Part shown: piece after piece, positions 1 to 9,164 of the stretch
How positions within the stretch are numbered: the first letter of the stretch is position 1
Layout: the number at the start of each line of letters is the position of its first letter
DNA from: Sulfurovum sp.
GTDB taxonomy: Bacteria > Campylobacterota > Campylobacteria > Campylobacterales > Sulfurovaceae
NCBI GenBank assembly: GCA_011391015.1
Contig: JAABRH010000008.1
Location: 1-43,719, forward strand
DNA: 43,719 nt
Reading direction: 5' to 3'
Translations under genes and position numbers: made by a program
The notes under the pieces: model-generated
What the model was told of the DNA's origin: nothing
Seen by the model: only the letters and a program-made list of their open reading frames with translations
The model's database searches: none

Positions 1-187
1 CCGCATTTTGTACTTTTTATGTTCACAGACTATAGTTTGGTTTTCGCTTTAGTCATATAACGCAAACATGGTGTATTATAGCAACTCTTACTTTTTGTGG
101 TAAAACCAAAAACAGTATTTTAAACATTTGGAAGGTATTCCTTTCTACTTTGTTTTATTGTATCAAAAATCGGTTATTTCTACACTA
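1..187. other. Left edge, no supported gene
   Basis: This AT-rich stretch lies beyond the phoH-like stop codon. The plus strand is open in frame 1 up to a stop at 58-60, which could be the tail of a gene entering from the left, but about 19 codons are too few to judge. I see no RNA gene and no convincing terminator. Confidence 0.3.
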
Positions 188-1570
188 TTACTCTTTTTTG
201 TCAAAAATCGTTTCACTGAACTCTGCATATTTTCCCCGCACCGCTTTTTTAAGTTCTATGGCAAACATATTGATATGCTCTTGAGGGTTTTTGGTCTCTT
301 TGAGCAGTTTGGTCAGTCCATTGTTGTATTTATTGAGATAAAAATTGTCTATCTGGCGGTTTGAACCGATAACGATAGCCGTGCAGCTGTTATCGAGCCG
401 TGAAAGGATGAGCTGCGTAGTCTTTTCCGAACTGTTCTGCCACTCATCCAAAATGACTACGGCATCACTGAGTGTTCGTCCTCTGGCTTCTCCCGGCCAG
501 AGTTTTTCGATACGGTATTTGGCGATGAGTTCAAGGATTTTATTTTCAACCGCATGCACATTGTCTTGGCTGTCATGTTTTTTGAGCAATTTTTTGGCTA
601 TATGCTCAAGTGTATCATTCAATGCCATGTTGTAGATACGAAATTTCTCATCATTGCCTGCTAGATACCCCACATCTGCACCCTTATCTAAACTTTCAAT
701 AGAATTTCGTACATAAATGATTTTATCGAAATTCTTTCGCTCCACCAGCTTCATCGCGCAGGCAAACGCCAAAAGTGTCTTTCCGCTTCCTGCTTTTGCA
801 TCGACTACGATAAGGTCATAAAAATGGCTCAGTATGGCTTTCATATATAGTTTCTGCTCCAAATTGATGGGCTTTACCTTTAGCCCTCTGAAGTCATGTT
901 CACTTAACACTTCTATACGCCCGTTATGCATGATTGCAGGGTAGATGTCTCCATCAGTCATCTTAAAAATATAGGAAAAATTATGGGGTTTGTGTTCAGG
1001 ATCAAACGCAAATATAGAAGCGTGCTGAAGTTTTTTGATATGCAAAGGCTCCATCTCAATCGTTTTAACAAAATCAAACTCCGGCACAACGGCTTTATCG
1101 TCATGGAGGGTTTCGGTTTTGACATTTTTGAGTATGCCAAAGGTTCGTGCATACACATCCAAAGAGACAAAAATCGTCTTGAGCCCCTTATAATACTGCT
1201 GTGCCAAAACGGCAACTTCAATGATACGTTTATCGTTGCTTTCATTCATAAACGCCGTATCAATATCGGTCTCATAGCGATCTTTTGAGATGATATGAAT
1301 CACCAGATGATCCACAAAAAACTTTGCTACTTTGAACCCTTCTTTATGGTCCGCTTCTTTGACTTTTGCCTGAGCAAGCAGACGGGCAAACTCACGTGCT
1401 TGGTAGCCTATCTCACCTAAAATCTTTTTTTTATCTTCAAGCTCTATGAGTACGGTTTCTGGGAAAACGATAATGTTGTTTCCATTGTCTGAGAGTTTGA
1501 CAATGTTTTGAATGTCATTGAGGACAACATTAGTGTCAACGACATACACCTTGGCATTTTTGGGACTCAT
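188..1570 (-). CDS. PIN domain-PhoH family ATPase
   Basis: This 460-residue protein joins an N-terminal PIN nuclease-like domain (acidic residue in VVDTNV near residue 12, further acidic residues such as YETDIDTAF) to a C-terminal PhoH-type P-loop ATPase. The Walker A is DAKAGSGKT and the Walker B is VVILDEWQ. The usual GDxxQ sensor is replaced by IGSNRQID. The PIN-PhoH architecture is known from YlaK/PhoH2-type proteins, which are proposed RNA helicase-nucleases. I chose the ATG at 1570 because GGAG sits just upstream; an earlier in-frame ATG at 1624 lies beyond a leader hairpin and adds no domain sequence. Despite the family name (phosphate-starvation inducible in E. coli) its upstream region lacks the phosphate-type box found elsewhere in this window. 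Confidence 0.88.
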   Translation of the reverse strand: MSPKNAKVYVVDTNVVLNDIQNIVKLSDNGNNIIVFPETVLIELEDKKKILGEIGYQAREFARLLAQAKVKEADHKEGFKVAKFFVDHLVIHIISKDRYETDIDTAFMNESNDKRIIEVAVLAQQYYKGLKTIFVSLDVYARTFGILKNVKTETLHDDKAVVPEFDFVKTIEMEPLHIKKLQHASIFAFDPEHKPHNFSYIFKMTDGDIYPAIMHNGRIEVLSEHDFRGLKVKPINLEQKLYMKAILSHFYDLIVVDAKAGSGKTLLAFACAMKLVERKNFDKIIYVRNSIESLDKGADVGYLAGNDEKFRIYNMALNDTLEHIAKKLLKKHDSQDNVHAVENKILELIAKYRIEKLWPGEARGRTLSDAVVILDEWQNSSEKTTQLILSRLDNSCTAIVIGSNRQIDNFYLNKYNNGLTKLLKETKNPQEHINMFAIELKKAVRGKYAEFSETIFDKKE

Positions 1571-1587
1571 ATTTTCTCCTCTTCGCT

Positions 1588-1613
1588 TTGTCTTGGGATA
1601 CACCCAAAGACAA
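1588..1613 (-). promoter_or_regulatory. Hairpin in the phoH-like leader
   Basis: A near-perfect inverted repeat (arms 1588-1597 and 1603-1613, five-base loop, one bulged base) lies about 17 bases upstream of the phoH-like start, just before its Shine-Dalgarno. No T-run follows on the minus strand, so it is not an obvious terminator. It could affect translation or mRNA stability. This is seen in sequence only. Confidence 0.35.
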
Positions 1614-1664
1614 TCGTAGTGCAAAAAAGATACATTTTGGCATCAAAAATACTGCGATGCTTAC

Positions 1665-3542
1665 CTACGCATGAGAAAGGGATGCTTCAAAGAAAAAATG
1701 TTCAAAGGCTTCTTTTTTTAACGGTCTTGAAAAGTAATACCCCTGCAGGATATCACAGCCTTGTTCCTGAAGATAGTGTTGCTGTTCTATGGTTTCAATC
1801 CCTTCAGCTACAACCCTTAACTTCAGGTTTCGCGCAATGGCAAAAATGGTATCGATAAAACCTTTATCTGCCTGATTTGGATGATTCAGTTCGGCAATAA
1901 ACGATTTATCAATTTTGATTTCATCCAAAGGCAACTGACGCAGATAACTCAAAGAGGAGTACCCTGTGCCAAAATCATCCATCGAAAATCGGATCCCGTA
2001 CTCCTGAAGCCTATGCATGTTCATAATGAGCAGTTTTACATCTTCAGCAACCGAATTCTCTGTGATTTCAAATATCAGCTTTGCACACTGTTCTTTACGC
2101 AGATAGGTCTGGCATAACTGTTTGACATCGCTCACAAAACTTGGATGAAACATTTGCCGCATACTGATATTGACCGAGAACTGCTGCAGTACAATCCCTT
2201 TTTCTTCCCATGCTTTTAGTGTCTGAAACGATGCTTTTAAGACTTCGTAGCCAAGCTCCACGATAAAACCCGTCTTCTCAAAAATAGGGATAAACTCAGC
2301 AGGACTCACTGAACCCAGTTTATCATTTTCCCATCTTGCCAGTACTTCACAGCCTATAATCTTACCCTCAAGCGTCACCTGCGGCTGATAGTTGAGTGTA
2401 ATCTCTTTGTTTTTGAGAGAAAAATGGAGGAAGCGTTCGATTTCAAGTTTTCTCTCCACTCTTTGCGAAAGAGCATCATTGAAAAAGATAATCCCGTTGC
2501 GGCCTTGTGTTTTCGCCTCGTACATCGCAATATCCGCTTCTTTGATAAAGACAGTCGCAGACAACTCTGGGTTAGAGATGATGCTCACACCGATACTTGC
2601 ACTGATGTAAAGATGATGCTCCCCGATGACATAACTCTCTTTGATACCGGCAAGAAGTTTGTTGGCACAGTGGTTTGCCGCTGTAAAACATGCCTCTTTA
2701 CTCTCATACAGTTCACTCAAAACACAAAACTCATCACCACCAAGGCGCGACACGGTATTTTTATATTTTTGCGAGAGAAAAGACATTCTTGCAGAAACCT
2801 CTCTAAGCAGTGCATCGCCAACATCATGCCCCAAAGAGTCATTGATGGTTTTAAAGTGATCCAAATCAATCAGTAACAGATAGAGATGTTTTTTTTCATG
2901 CTTTTGCATCTTCATCGCATTTTCAAGTAATTCGATAAAAAACCGTCTATTGCCCAGTGACGTCAGGTAATCATGATACGCTTGGTATTGACTTTTGATG
3001 AGATAGCTGAAGGTGTTGTGTGCTGCATAGAGCAACACCCCACCCAACACGACCGTAAAAAAGGCCAACAAATAGCTAAATGCTTCGCCCATCAGCACAA
3101 AATAAACCGTCAGTGGAAGCATCAAAGTAACCAAAGTGAGTGTGGCAAGTTTTTTTTGCGATGCCAAAATTGTAGCAGAGACTACCACCACGCCAAGCTG
3201 TGTCGCAATGGCAACATAATGAAGCTGCAGATCAGGGCGCACCACATAGATGATAAACATCACTGTCCACATCGAAAAATAAATAAACAAAAAAACCTGT
3301 AACTGCTTCAGCCATCGATCTTGTTTGTGTGTATCCATCTCTTCTTTGATGTAGGTTCTGTGAAGTGTGTACCCCCAGAATGAAACGCCAAGTAGTGCCA
3401 CATACCATCCAAATTCAATACAAAAAGTGGGTGAATAGAGATAACCCATATAGATATACCCTGCGCCTGTTCCTACAAACAGACCTATGAGTACACGAAT
3501 CTGCTTATGCATAAAGTTGTAAAATCGTATATTATCTAACAA
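1665..3542 (-). CDS. Membrane-bound GGDEF/EAL cyclic-di-GMP protein
   Basis: This 625-residue protein has about six hydrophobic segments in its first 190 residues, then a GGDEF domain with an intact SRLGGDEF, then an EAL domain. The EAL signature reads EVLARW, with further catalytic elements EITENS, DDFGTGYSS, KIDKSF and VVAEGIE. Both synthase and phosphodiesterase sites therefore look usable. No RxxD inhibitory site stands at the usual spacing before GGDEF. The membrane part presumably senses something, but I do not recognise a named sensor domain with certainty. The start chosen is TTG at 3542 with a weak purine stretch upstream; the ATG at 3512 is an alternative with no better ribosome site. 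Confidence 0.88.
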   Translation of the reverse strand: MLDNIRFYNFMHKQIRVLIGLFVGTGAGYIYMGYLYSPTFCIEFGWYVALLGVSFWGYTLHRTYIKEEMDTHKQDRWLKQLQVFLFIYFSMWTVMFIIYVVRPDLQLHYVAIATQLGVVVVSATILASQKKLATLTLVTLMLPLTVYFVLMGEAFSYLLAFFTVVLGGVLLYAAHNTFSYLIKSQYQAYHDYLTSLGNRRFFIELLENAMKMQKHEKKHLYLLLIDLDHFKTINDSLGHDVGDALLREVSARMSFLSQKYKNTVSRLGGDEFCVLSELYESKEACFTAANHCANKLLAGIKESYVIGEHHLYISASIGVSIISNPELSATVFIKEADIAMYEAKTQGRNGIIFFNDALSQRVERKLEIERFLHFSLKNKEITLNYQPQVTLEGKIIGCEVLARWENDKLGSVSPAEFIPIFEKTGFIVELGYEVLKASFQTLKAWEEKGIVLQQFSVNISMRQMFHPSFVSDVKQLCQTYLRKEQCAKLIFEITENSVAEDVKLLIMNMHRLQEYGIRFSMDDFGTGYSSLSYLRQLPLDEIKIDKSFIAELNHPNQADKGFIDTIFAIARNLKLRVVAEGIETIEQQHYLQEQGCDILQGYYFSRPLKKEAFEHFFFEASLSHA

Positions 3543-3681
3543 AAAAATCCCTATTTTGGTCTATTCTTATTGCGTCTTAATCCCCTATATATATTTTACC
3601 CTATTATCACAAAAATTTGTATCCATTATGTTACACATCCCCTCTATAATCCTTCAAACAACTCAAGGCCACAGCACACCG

Positions 3682-4431
3682 ATGGATAATCCTATCAAAG
3701 TACGATCGATATTTATCTCCGACATTCACTTAGGTACCAAATTTTCAAAAGCAGATGTTTTGCTTGATTTTATCAGAGACTATGAGTCTGAAAACCTCTA
3801 TCTCGTCGGTGACATTATTGACGGCTGGGCCATCAAACGTAAATTTACATGGATGCAGTCACACTCAGATGTTATCCAGAAGATATTACGTAAAGCCAGA
3901 AAAAATACGCATGTCTATTTCATCGCTGGTAACCATGATGAATTTCTGCGCCCTTTTGTCCCTATACTCCTGGGTGACAGACTCAAAATAGAACATGAAG
4001 TAGAGTATGAAGATCTGCACGGCAGAAGATTTTTAGTCACGCATGGCGATTTTTTTGATGCTATCACTATGACAAAAAAATGGCTGGCGGTTTTAGGGGA
4101 TTACGGCTACGACCTGCTTTTGCATCTCAATGGTGTAGTGAATGCAACCCGAAGAGTCTTTGGCATCAACAAATACTGGTCACTCTCCAAATACGCCAAA
4201 GACACCATCAAGTCTTCTGTCTCTTTTATCACCGACTATGAAGGCATGCTTGCCAGCCATGCCAAACATCACGACTATGACGGAGTGATTTGTGGACACA
4301 TCCATAAAGCCGAAATGCGTGAAATCGATGGTATACTTTACCTTAATTGCGGTGATTGGGTAGAGAGCTGCAGTGCAATCGTTGAAACATTGGAAGGTGA
4401 ATGGAAAATCATACATTTCCTAGAGAAATAA
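3682..4431 (+). CDS. LpxH-like calcineurin-type metallophosphoesterase
   Basis: This 249-residue protein carries the full set of metallophosphoesterase motifs: SDIHLGT (DxH), GDIIDGW (GDxxD), AGNHDEF (GNHD), THGD, and CGHIHKAEM (GHxH). It belongs to the group annotated as UDP-2,3-diacylglucosamine diphosphatase-like (COG2908), so a role in lipid A or related lipid metabolism is plausible, but specificity cannot be read from the motifs. The ATG at 3682 fits the family start; the frame stays open back to 3556 with weak ribosome sites everywhere. Its 3' end overlaps the patatin gene by 31 bp, which suggests co-translation. Confidence 0.8.
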   Translation: MDNPIKVRSIFISDIHLGTKFSKADVLLDFIRDYESENLYLVGDIIDGWAIKRKFTWMQSHSDVIQKILRKARKNTHVYFIAGNHDEFLRPFVPILLGDRLKIEHEVEYEDLHGRRFLVTHGDFFDAITMTKKWLAVLGDYGYDLLLHLNGVVNATRRVFGINKYWSLSKYAKDTIKSSVSFITDYEGMLASHAKHHDYDGVICGHIHKAEMREIDGILYLNCGDWVESCSAIVETLEGEWKIIHFLEK

Positions 4432-5165
4432 GCCTCTGTCTCTCAGGCGGCGGTGCAAGAGGTGCCTATCACCTGGGTGCACTCTCTGTTTTGGAAGAAC
4501 ATAACATTAGCATCAAAGCCATTAGCGGGGCCAGCATCGGTGCGCTCATCGGTGCGGCTTTGGCATGCGGTAAAACCTCCACAGAGATTTTTGAGCAACT
4601 GCGATCCAAAGCATTTAGAGATATTTTCAGCTTTGCATTTTCAAGCACCCATCTTTTCATGATCGACACTGAGGCAACAGTTTTTGATTCTCTCATCACC
4701 CAGGAGTATTTTGAAGTACTGCAGATACCTCTAAGTATCGCTGTTTGCGATATCCATACTCAGGCTGTTCACTACTTTAACACAGGTGACCGGCTCAAAG
4801 AACTGGTTTTGGCATCATGTTCTATCGCACCGATTTTTAAACCCGTACGGTATGACGAGATGCTTCTTGTAGATGGAGGTCTTGTTGATAATTTTCCCGT
4901 CGAACAACTCCAGCACTACAGCTACCCCATCATCGGCATCAACCTTTTCCCCAGCCGGCCTGTAGACTCCTACTCCATTTTCGGCATGCTCAAAAATGTC
5001 CTCTTTGCCACGTGGCAAGCACACAACATACAAAAAAAAGCCCTCTGCCATCTCTACTTAGGAAGCCCCGAACTCCACACCCTCAAAACATTTTCATTAA
5101 AAGATTTAGACAAAGCATATGCACTAGGAAGAAAAGAGATGATGAAGGCTTTTGAGGGATATTGA
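4401..5165 (+). CDS. Patatin-like phospholipase
   Basis: This 254-residue protein is in the RssA/YchK-like bacterial patatin group. The oxyanion-hole motif LSGGGARGAYHLG is at the N-terminus, the nucleophile elbow GASIG (Ser) near residue 45, and the second dyad member is the Asp of VDGGLVDNFP near residue 155. It has no signal peptide, so it probably acts on lipids from the cytoplasmic side. The start at 4401 has a strong ribosome site (GGAAGGTGA) inside the preceding gene, so overlap with the phosphoesterase looks genuine. The pair may work on related lipid substrates, which is inference. Confidence 0.88.
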   Translation: MENHTFPREISLCLSGGGARGAYHLGALSVLEEHNISIKAISGASIGALIGAALACGKTSTEIFEQLRSKAFRDIFSFAFSSTHLFMIDTEATVFDSLITQEYFEVLQIPLSIAVCDIHTQAVHYFNTGDRLKELVLASCSIAPIFKPVRYDEMLLVDGGLVDNFPVEQLQHYSYPIIGINLFPSRPVDSYSIFGMLKNVLFATWQAHNIQKKALCHLYLGSPELHTLKTFSLKDLDKAYALGRKEMMKAFEGY

Positions 5166-5188
5166 ATAAATAGGTGTAAATTATGGAA

Positions 5189-5264
5189 TGGTGGAGCATA
5201 GCGGGCTCGAACCGCTGACCTCTTCGCTGCCAGCGAAGCGCTCTCCCAGCTGAGCTAATGCCCC
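5189..5264 (-). tRNA. tRNA-Ala (anticodon GGC)
   Basis: Read on the minus strand, a 7-bp acceptor stem (GGGGCAT with ATGCTCC), D arm, anticodon stem CTTCG/CGAAG with seven-base loop CTGGCAG, and T arm containing GGTTCGAGCC fold as a normal cloverleaf. The anticodon GGC reads GCC/GCU alanine codons. The discriminator is A and CCA is encoded (5189-5191). It sits alone between the convergent patatin gene and dnaG. Confidence 0.95.
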
Positions 5265-5319
5265 ACAAGTTGGAAGAATAGGATTCTAACACAAGATAGA
5301 TAAAAAATTGGCTATATGA

Positions 5320-6978
5320 CTACAGCGTCAAATCAACTGAAACCAACTCTCCTTTTTTGAGTCGTGGCAAAATGTCCATTTTGATCTTTTTAACCAAAAA
5401 TGCTTTTTTTTGTGTCTCCATCGTCATGTCTTTGGGGATACTCCTCAGTTTTTCCATATAGTGCAAGGTAAGCAGCTGTATGAGGGCTTGAGCCAGTTCC
5501 TCTTCGTTCATGACTTGGAAATTTTCATCCACGCTGAGTCCCACTATGCCGGGATGTTCATGTTGCCCTGTGATGATAGCCGTAAACAATCCTGCATAGG
5601 TGCCAAACATATCGCTATCCATGACATTTAAAACCGTATCTATAAACTGCGGTTTTTCAATGAGTGTTTTAAGAATGCTCAACTGTCCTACATCGTCTCT
5701 TTTTTGCGTGAAGTTCTGTCTTGCTTTAGCAGGGTGTGCCCCTTTGCCAAAAAAGGACGGACTAAGCCCCAGCATCGTAGCAGCCATTGGGATGTACGCA
5801 TCTTTGATGATGTCAGAAAGGGTATCAAGATACTGTTTGACCGCGCCAAAAGCTGCCTCTTTTGCTCTGGGGTCACTGATATCGTATAGCTGAACAATCA
5901 TCTCCAACACGAATGGGATAAGCGGTTTTGCTTCACGCAGCAGCTTTGCCACCGCCTCGCTCTGTCCTTTGGCGATGAGGTCTGCAGGGTCCTGCCCGTC
6001 TGGAAAAAGTACAACTCCACCGTCAAAACCGGCTGTAGAGAGCATCTGGGAAGCCTTGAGTGCGGCTGCGATACCCGCTTTGTCTCCATCATACGCCAAA
6101 ATGACCTTGGGTTCACCTTTGCGCAAAAGAGGCAGGTGTTCGCTTGTCAGTGCCGTACCCATCCCCGCAACTGCCTCTTTAAACCCAGCCTGATGAAACA
6201 TCACCACATCCAGATACCCTTCGCAAATGATGATCTTTTTGTTCCTGTAGATACTCTCTTTTGCCAAGTGATACCCATACAGCAGTTGTGATTTGTTAAA
6301 AAGTTTGGTTTGGGGTGAGTTGATGTACTTGGCAGGATGGTTGGTGATGGTTCTACCCCCAAACCCGACAAGTGACGCACTTGTCGAGTAGATAGGAAAC
6401 GTGATGCGTTCTACCAAACGCGCATAATACCCCCTGCCGTTCTCACTGGGTGCGATAACCCCTGCTTCTACAGCCGTAGGCAAAGGAAGCAAAGCACTTT
6501 GCAAAAACCCCATCACTTCCGCTCCGCCGGGCACATAGCCTATCTCAAATGTTTCGATGGAGTGTTGCGAAACACCTCTGTCTAAAAGATACTGCATCGC
6601 TACGGGGTTGTGATTGAGATTTTTTCTATACCATTGTCCCATCGCTTCAAGCAGACGTTTGGCATCGGAATAATCTGAACTGCCTTGGGTGTAACGCAGA
6701 CTAAAGTTGTGCATCGAAGCGAGTTTTTCGATGGTTTCAGGGTAAGAGAGTTTCTCCAGCTCCATCACAAACTTCACACTGTCACCCCCCACGCCACAGC
6801 CAAAACAGTGATAGATCTGCTTACTCGGGCTCACGACAAATGAGGGCGTTTTTTCGCCATGAAAAGGACAGTTTGCTTTATAATTTGCACCAGCTTTACG
6901 CAACTCAATATAACTGCCGATAACATCGACTATATCGATACTGGCTTTTAAGGATTCTATGGAGGCGTTATCTATCAT
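5320..6978 (-). CDS. dnaG: DNA primase
   Basis: This 552-residue protein synthesises RNA primers at the replication fork. The N-terminal zinc site is C37, H40, C58, C61 (CPFH and CFGC). The catalytic core follows, with TOPRIM motifs CEGYLDVV and AYDGDKAG. A less conserved C-terminal region should bind the replicative helicase. No Shine-Dalgarno precedes the ATG at 6978, and a perfect TATAAT on this strand ends only six bases before it (see the promoter entry). The gene is divergent from the LapB-like gene, as I recall for Campylobacter. Confidence 0.96.
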   Translation of the reverse strand: MIDNASIESLKASIDIVDVIGSYIELRKAGANYKANCPFHGEKTPSFVVSPSKQIYHCFGCGVGGDSVKFVMELEKLSYPETIEKLASMHNFSLRYTQGSSDYSDAKRLLEAMGQWYRKNLNHNPVAMQYLLDRGVSQHSIETFEIGYVPGGAEVMGFLQSALLPLPTAVEAGVIAPSENGRGYYARLVERITFPIYSTSASLVGFGGRTITNHPAKYINSPQTKLFNKSQLLYGYHLAKESIYRNKKIIICEGYLDVVMFHQAGFKEAVAGMGTALTSEHLPLLRKGEPKVILAYDGDKAGIAAALKASQMLSTAGFDGGVVLFPDGQDPADLIAKGQSEAVAKLLREAKPLIPFVLEMIVQLYDISDPRAKEAAFGAVKQYLDTLSDIIKDAYIPMAATMLGLSPSFFGKGAHPAKARQNFTQKRDDVGQLSILKTLIEKPQFIDTVLNVMDSDMFGTYAGLFTAIITGQHEHPGIVGLSVDENFQVMNEEELAQALIQLLTLHYMEKLRSIPKDMTMETQKKAFLVKKIKMDILPRLKKGELVSVDLTL

Positions 6979-6984
6979 ATGGGA

Positions 6985-6990
6985 ATTATA
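6985..6990 (-). promoter_or_regulatory. -10 element for dnaG
   Basis: TATAAT on the minus strand is separated from the dnaG ATG by six bases. With usual initiation distances, transcription would begin at or beside the A of ATG, so dnaG may have a leaderless mRNA from this promoter. Confidence 0.5.
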
Positions 6991-7000
6991 TCTAATTCGA

Positions 7001-7006
7001 TATAAT
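7001..7006 (+). promoter_or_regulatory. -10 element for the LapB-like/rnhA/rnc/aroC operon
   Basis: TATAAT lies about 30 bases upstream of the TTG start at 7036, within the 57-bp divergent intergenic region shared with dnaG. No clear -35 is visible, as is common in this phylum. Confidence 0.5.
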
Positions 7007-7035
7007 TTAGAAGCTCAAGCGTTGTAAGGATTTGT

Positions 7036-8079
7036 TTGGAAACGATAATACCTGCTTATGATGATCCTCTCTTCAGTATTATGCTGATTGTTGTCATTTT
7101 TCTGATTATTGCGATTTTAACCTATGGATGGGGATTGCGCAAACAACAAAAAGAAGAAGGCAATCTACTTAAATTTTTAGAAAAATTTGACACAGCAGAG
7201 TGTGCACTTGACACCGAAGAGATGCCGTTTGAACCGAGCATGACCAAACCGCTCACGCTGCTCGCTAAAGCATTTGAAAACGCAGGAGAGTACCCCAAAT
7301 CCATTAGTATCTATGTCTATCTGATTAAACATATTCCCAATGACTCCGATCGCTTGGAACTGATGGAAAGGCTGGGCAGTACCTATCTTCATGCAGGATT
7401 TTTGGTACGCTCTATGCATATCTATACCGAAATCTTGCGTAAAAAACCGCGCAATACCAAAGTACTCTATGAGCTTGGCATCGTGTACGAGATGATGCAG
7501 CAGTATGACAAGGCAAGAGAAACACTCGAACCGCTAAGAATGCTTGGAGAAGAAGTAGCATCGCTTGAGCGATTTTTGGATTTTTCGCAACTGCTTGGCA
7601 ACAAGACCCTAAACCCAAACGCCAAAGTGGAAAAACTCAAAACACTGCTCCAAGCAGAACCGGCGCTCTACAGGCACATTGTTGCCTCAGTACTGCAGCT
7701 TGATACCAAAAGTGCATGGGAGCTGATCGATCCGCTGCGCATCCCAGAGCTGCTTGACATCCTCTGGTACTTACCCCACTCACAACTCGATTTGGATATA
7801 ATCGCGTCCAACCAACAACTCAAAACGCTTTATTATGCCAAAGGCTATCTGCAAGAGGCTGTCGTAGAGAGTGGTATTTTTAGTGTGGATATGCTGGCTT
7901 CGGCAAAACAAAACGGCTTTGCTGAAGGAGACTTGCATTTCTCCTATCTGTGCCAAAAATGTAAACAGCACTTTCCTGTTTCTTTTAAGCGCTGCCCGTC
8001 ATGCATGGCGATACATTCTGTTAAAGTTGAGGAAAAAATTGCAAAATCAAGCCCGAAAACAGATTACTCTTTACTCTGA
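7036..8079 (+). CDS. LapB/YciM-like membrane-anchored TPR protein with zinc ribbon
   Basis: This 347-residue protein has one N-terminal membrane helix (about residues 12-32), TPR-like helical repeats (about 65-200, for example GSTYLHAGFLVRSMHIYTEIL), and a C-terminal four-cysteine knuckle (CQKCKQ and RCPSC). That order matches E. coli LapB/YciM, which tethers LpxC to FtsH and tunes lipopolysaccharide synthesis; the same job here is inference. The start is TTG at 7036 behind AAGGA. The rnhA start lies inside its 3' end. The gene order with dnaG, rnhA, rnc and aroC matches my recollection of Campylobacter. Confidence 0.7.
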   Translation: METIIPAYDDPLFSIMLIVVIFLIIAILTYGWGLRKQQKEEGNLLKFLEKFDTAECALDTEEMPFEPSMTKPLTLLAKAFENAGEYPKSISIYVYLIKHIPNDSDRLELMERLGSTYLHAGFLVRSMHIYTEILRKKPRNTKVLYELGIVYEMMQQYDKARETLEPLRMLGEEVASLERFLDFSQLLGNKTLNPNAKVEKLKTLLQAEPALYRHIVASVLQLDTKSAWELIDPLRIPELLDILWYLPHSQLDLDIIASNQQLKTLYYAKGYLQEAVVESGIFSVDMLASAKQNGFAEGDLHFSYLCQKCKQHFPVSFKRCPSCMAIHSVKVEEKIAKSSPKTDYSLL

Positions 8080-8482
8080 CGGCTCCAGTCTTGGCAACCC
8101 TGGTCCCGGAGGCTACGGCGGTATTTTAGAGTTTAAAGGCACGCGCAAAGAGTACTCGGGTGCTGAAGCCGTAACCACCAACAACCGCATGGAACTTCGG
8201 GGGGTCATCGAAGGACTTAAACTGCTTAAAGAGCCCTGTGATATAGAAGTGATATCTGACAGCTCTTATGTCATCAAGGCTATCAATGAGTGGCTGGACG
8301 GCTGGGTCAAAAAAGACTTCGCCAAAGTAAAAAATGTGGATTTATGGAAGGCTTATCTTGAAGCTGCTGCGTCCCACCGTGTACGTGGCACATGGGTGAG
8401 AGGTCATGACGGACACCCCGAAAATGAACGCTGTGACGCACTCGCGCGCATGGAAGCCGAACGTATCAAATCACTGTTATAA
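8039..8482 (+). CDS. rnhA: Ribonuclease HI
   Basis: This enzyme degrades RNA in RNA-DNA hybrids. The catalytic DEDD set is visible: Asp in YSDGSS, Glu in NNRMELRG, Asp in ISDSSYV and Asp in ERCDALAR. The typical GNPGPGGYG follows the first Asp. The frame is open far upstream, but that part only shadows the preceding gene. I chose TTG at 8039, preceded by GAGGA at five bases, giving 147 residues (E. coli has 155) and a 41-bp overlap with the LapB-like gene. TTG at 8027 is an alternative. Confidence 0.9.
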   Translation: MQNQARKQITLYSDGSSLGNPGPGGYGGILEFKGTRKEYSGAEAVTTNNRMELRGVIEGLKLLKEPCDIEVISDSSYVIKAINEWLDGWVKKDFAKVKNVDLWKAYLEAAASHRVRGTWVRGHDGHPENERCDALARMEAERIKSLL

Positions 8483-8492
8483 AGGAGAATAA

Positions 8493-9164
8493 ATGAATGA
8501 TTACCATGAACTTGAAGAAAAAATAGCCTATACCTTTAATGACAAGCAATTGATTATTGAGGCCTTGACACACAAAAGTGACAAAAAGCCTTACAATAAT
8601 GAGCGGCTTGAATTTTTGGGAGATGCGGTACTTGATCTTATCGTGGGTGAATATCTTTTTACCAAATTCCCTCACTCTGATGAAGGCATCCTTTCCAAGA
8701 TACGCGCCTCACTGGTCAACGAAGACGGTTTTACCCTGTTGGCACGAAAGCTTGATTTGGGCTCATACATCTATCTGTCCCTAGCAGAAGAGAACAACAA
8801 CGGCCGCGACAAACCCTCTTTGCTTTCAAATGCCTTTGAAGCGGTTATCGGTGCGGTGTATCTGGAGGCCGGGCTGAGTACTGCCAAAGAGATAGCCATC
8901 AAACTGCTAGAGGCATGCCACCCCAAAATCGATCTTGACACTTTGTCAAAAGATTACAAAACCGCTTTACAGGAGTTGACACAGGCAACGCATGGGGTGA
9001 CACCGCAGTATGAAATGCTCGGCTCTTCAGGACCTGACCACAGAAAAGAGTTTGAGATTGCCGTCATACTTAACGGTACAACGGTTGCCAAAGCCAAAGG
9101 AAAAAGCAAAAAAGAAGCGCAGCAGAAAGCTGCCAAACTTGCACTCAAGGAGCTCAAACAATGA
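8493..9164 (+). CDS. rnc: Ribonuclease III
   Basis: This 223-residue double-strand RNA endonuclease processes rRNA precursors and some mRNAs. The signature [14 protein letters not shown] holds the catalytic acidic residues near residues 37-50, with the second acidic cluster in [16 protein letters not shown]-terminal dsRNA-binding domain ends in [17 protein letters not shown]. The ATG at 8493 has a strong AAGGAG site. It follows rnhA by 10 bp and overlaps aroC by 4 bp (ATGA). Confidence 0.96.
   Translation: MNDYHELEEKIAYTFNDKQLIIEALTHKSDKKPYNNERLEFLGDAVLDLIVGEYLFTKFPHSDEGILSKIRASLVNEDGFTLLARKLDLGSYIYLSLAEENNNGRDKPSLLSNAFEAVIGAVYLEAGLSTAKEIAIKLLEACHPKIDLDTLSKDYKTALQELTQATHGVTPQYEMLGSSGPDHRKEFEIAVILNGTTVAKAKGKSKKEAQQKAAKLALKELKQ

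Noticed and set aside
1-60. Tail of a plus-strand gene at the left edge
   Set aside because: The frame is open to a stop at 58-60, but about 19 codons give no recognisable protein and chance openness is likely.
188-1664. phoH-like gene as a member of the phosphate regulon
   Set aside because: The name suggests it, but the upstream region (1571-1664) has no pair of GTnnn half-sites at the right spacing with a -10.
5189-5264. tRNA-Ala as an attachment site for an integrated element
   Set aside because: No integrase gene or repeated tRNA 3' end was seen nearby, and both flanks are ordinary housekeeping genes.
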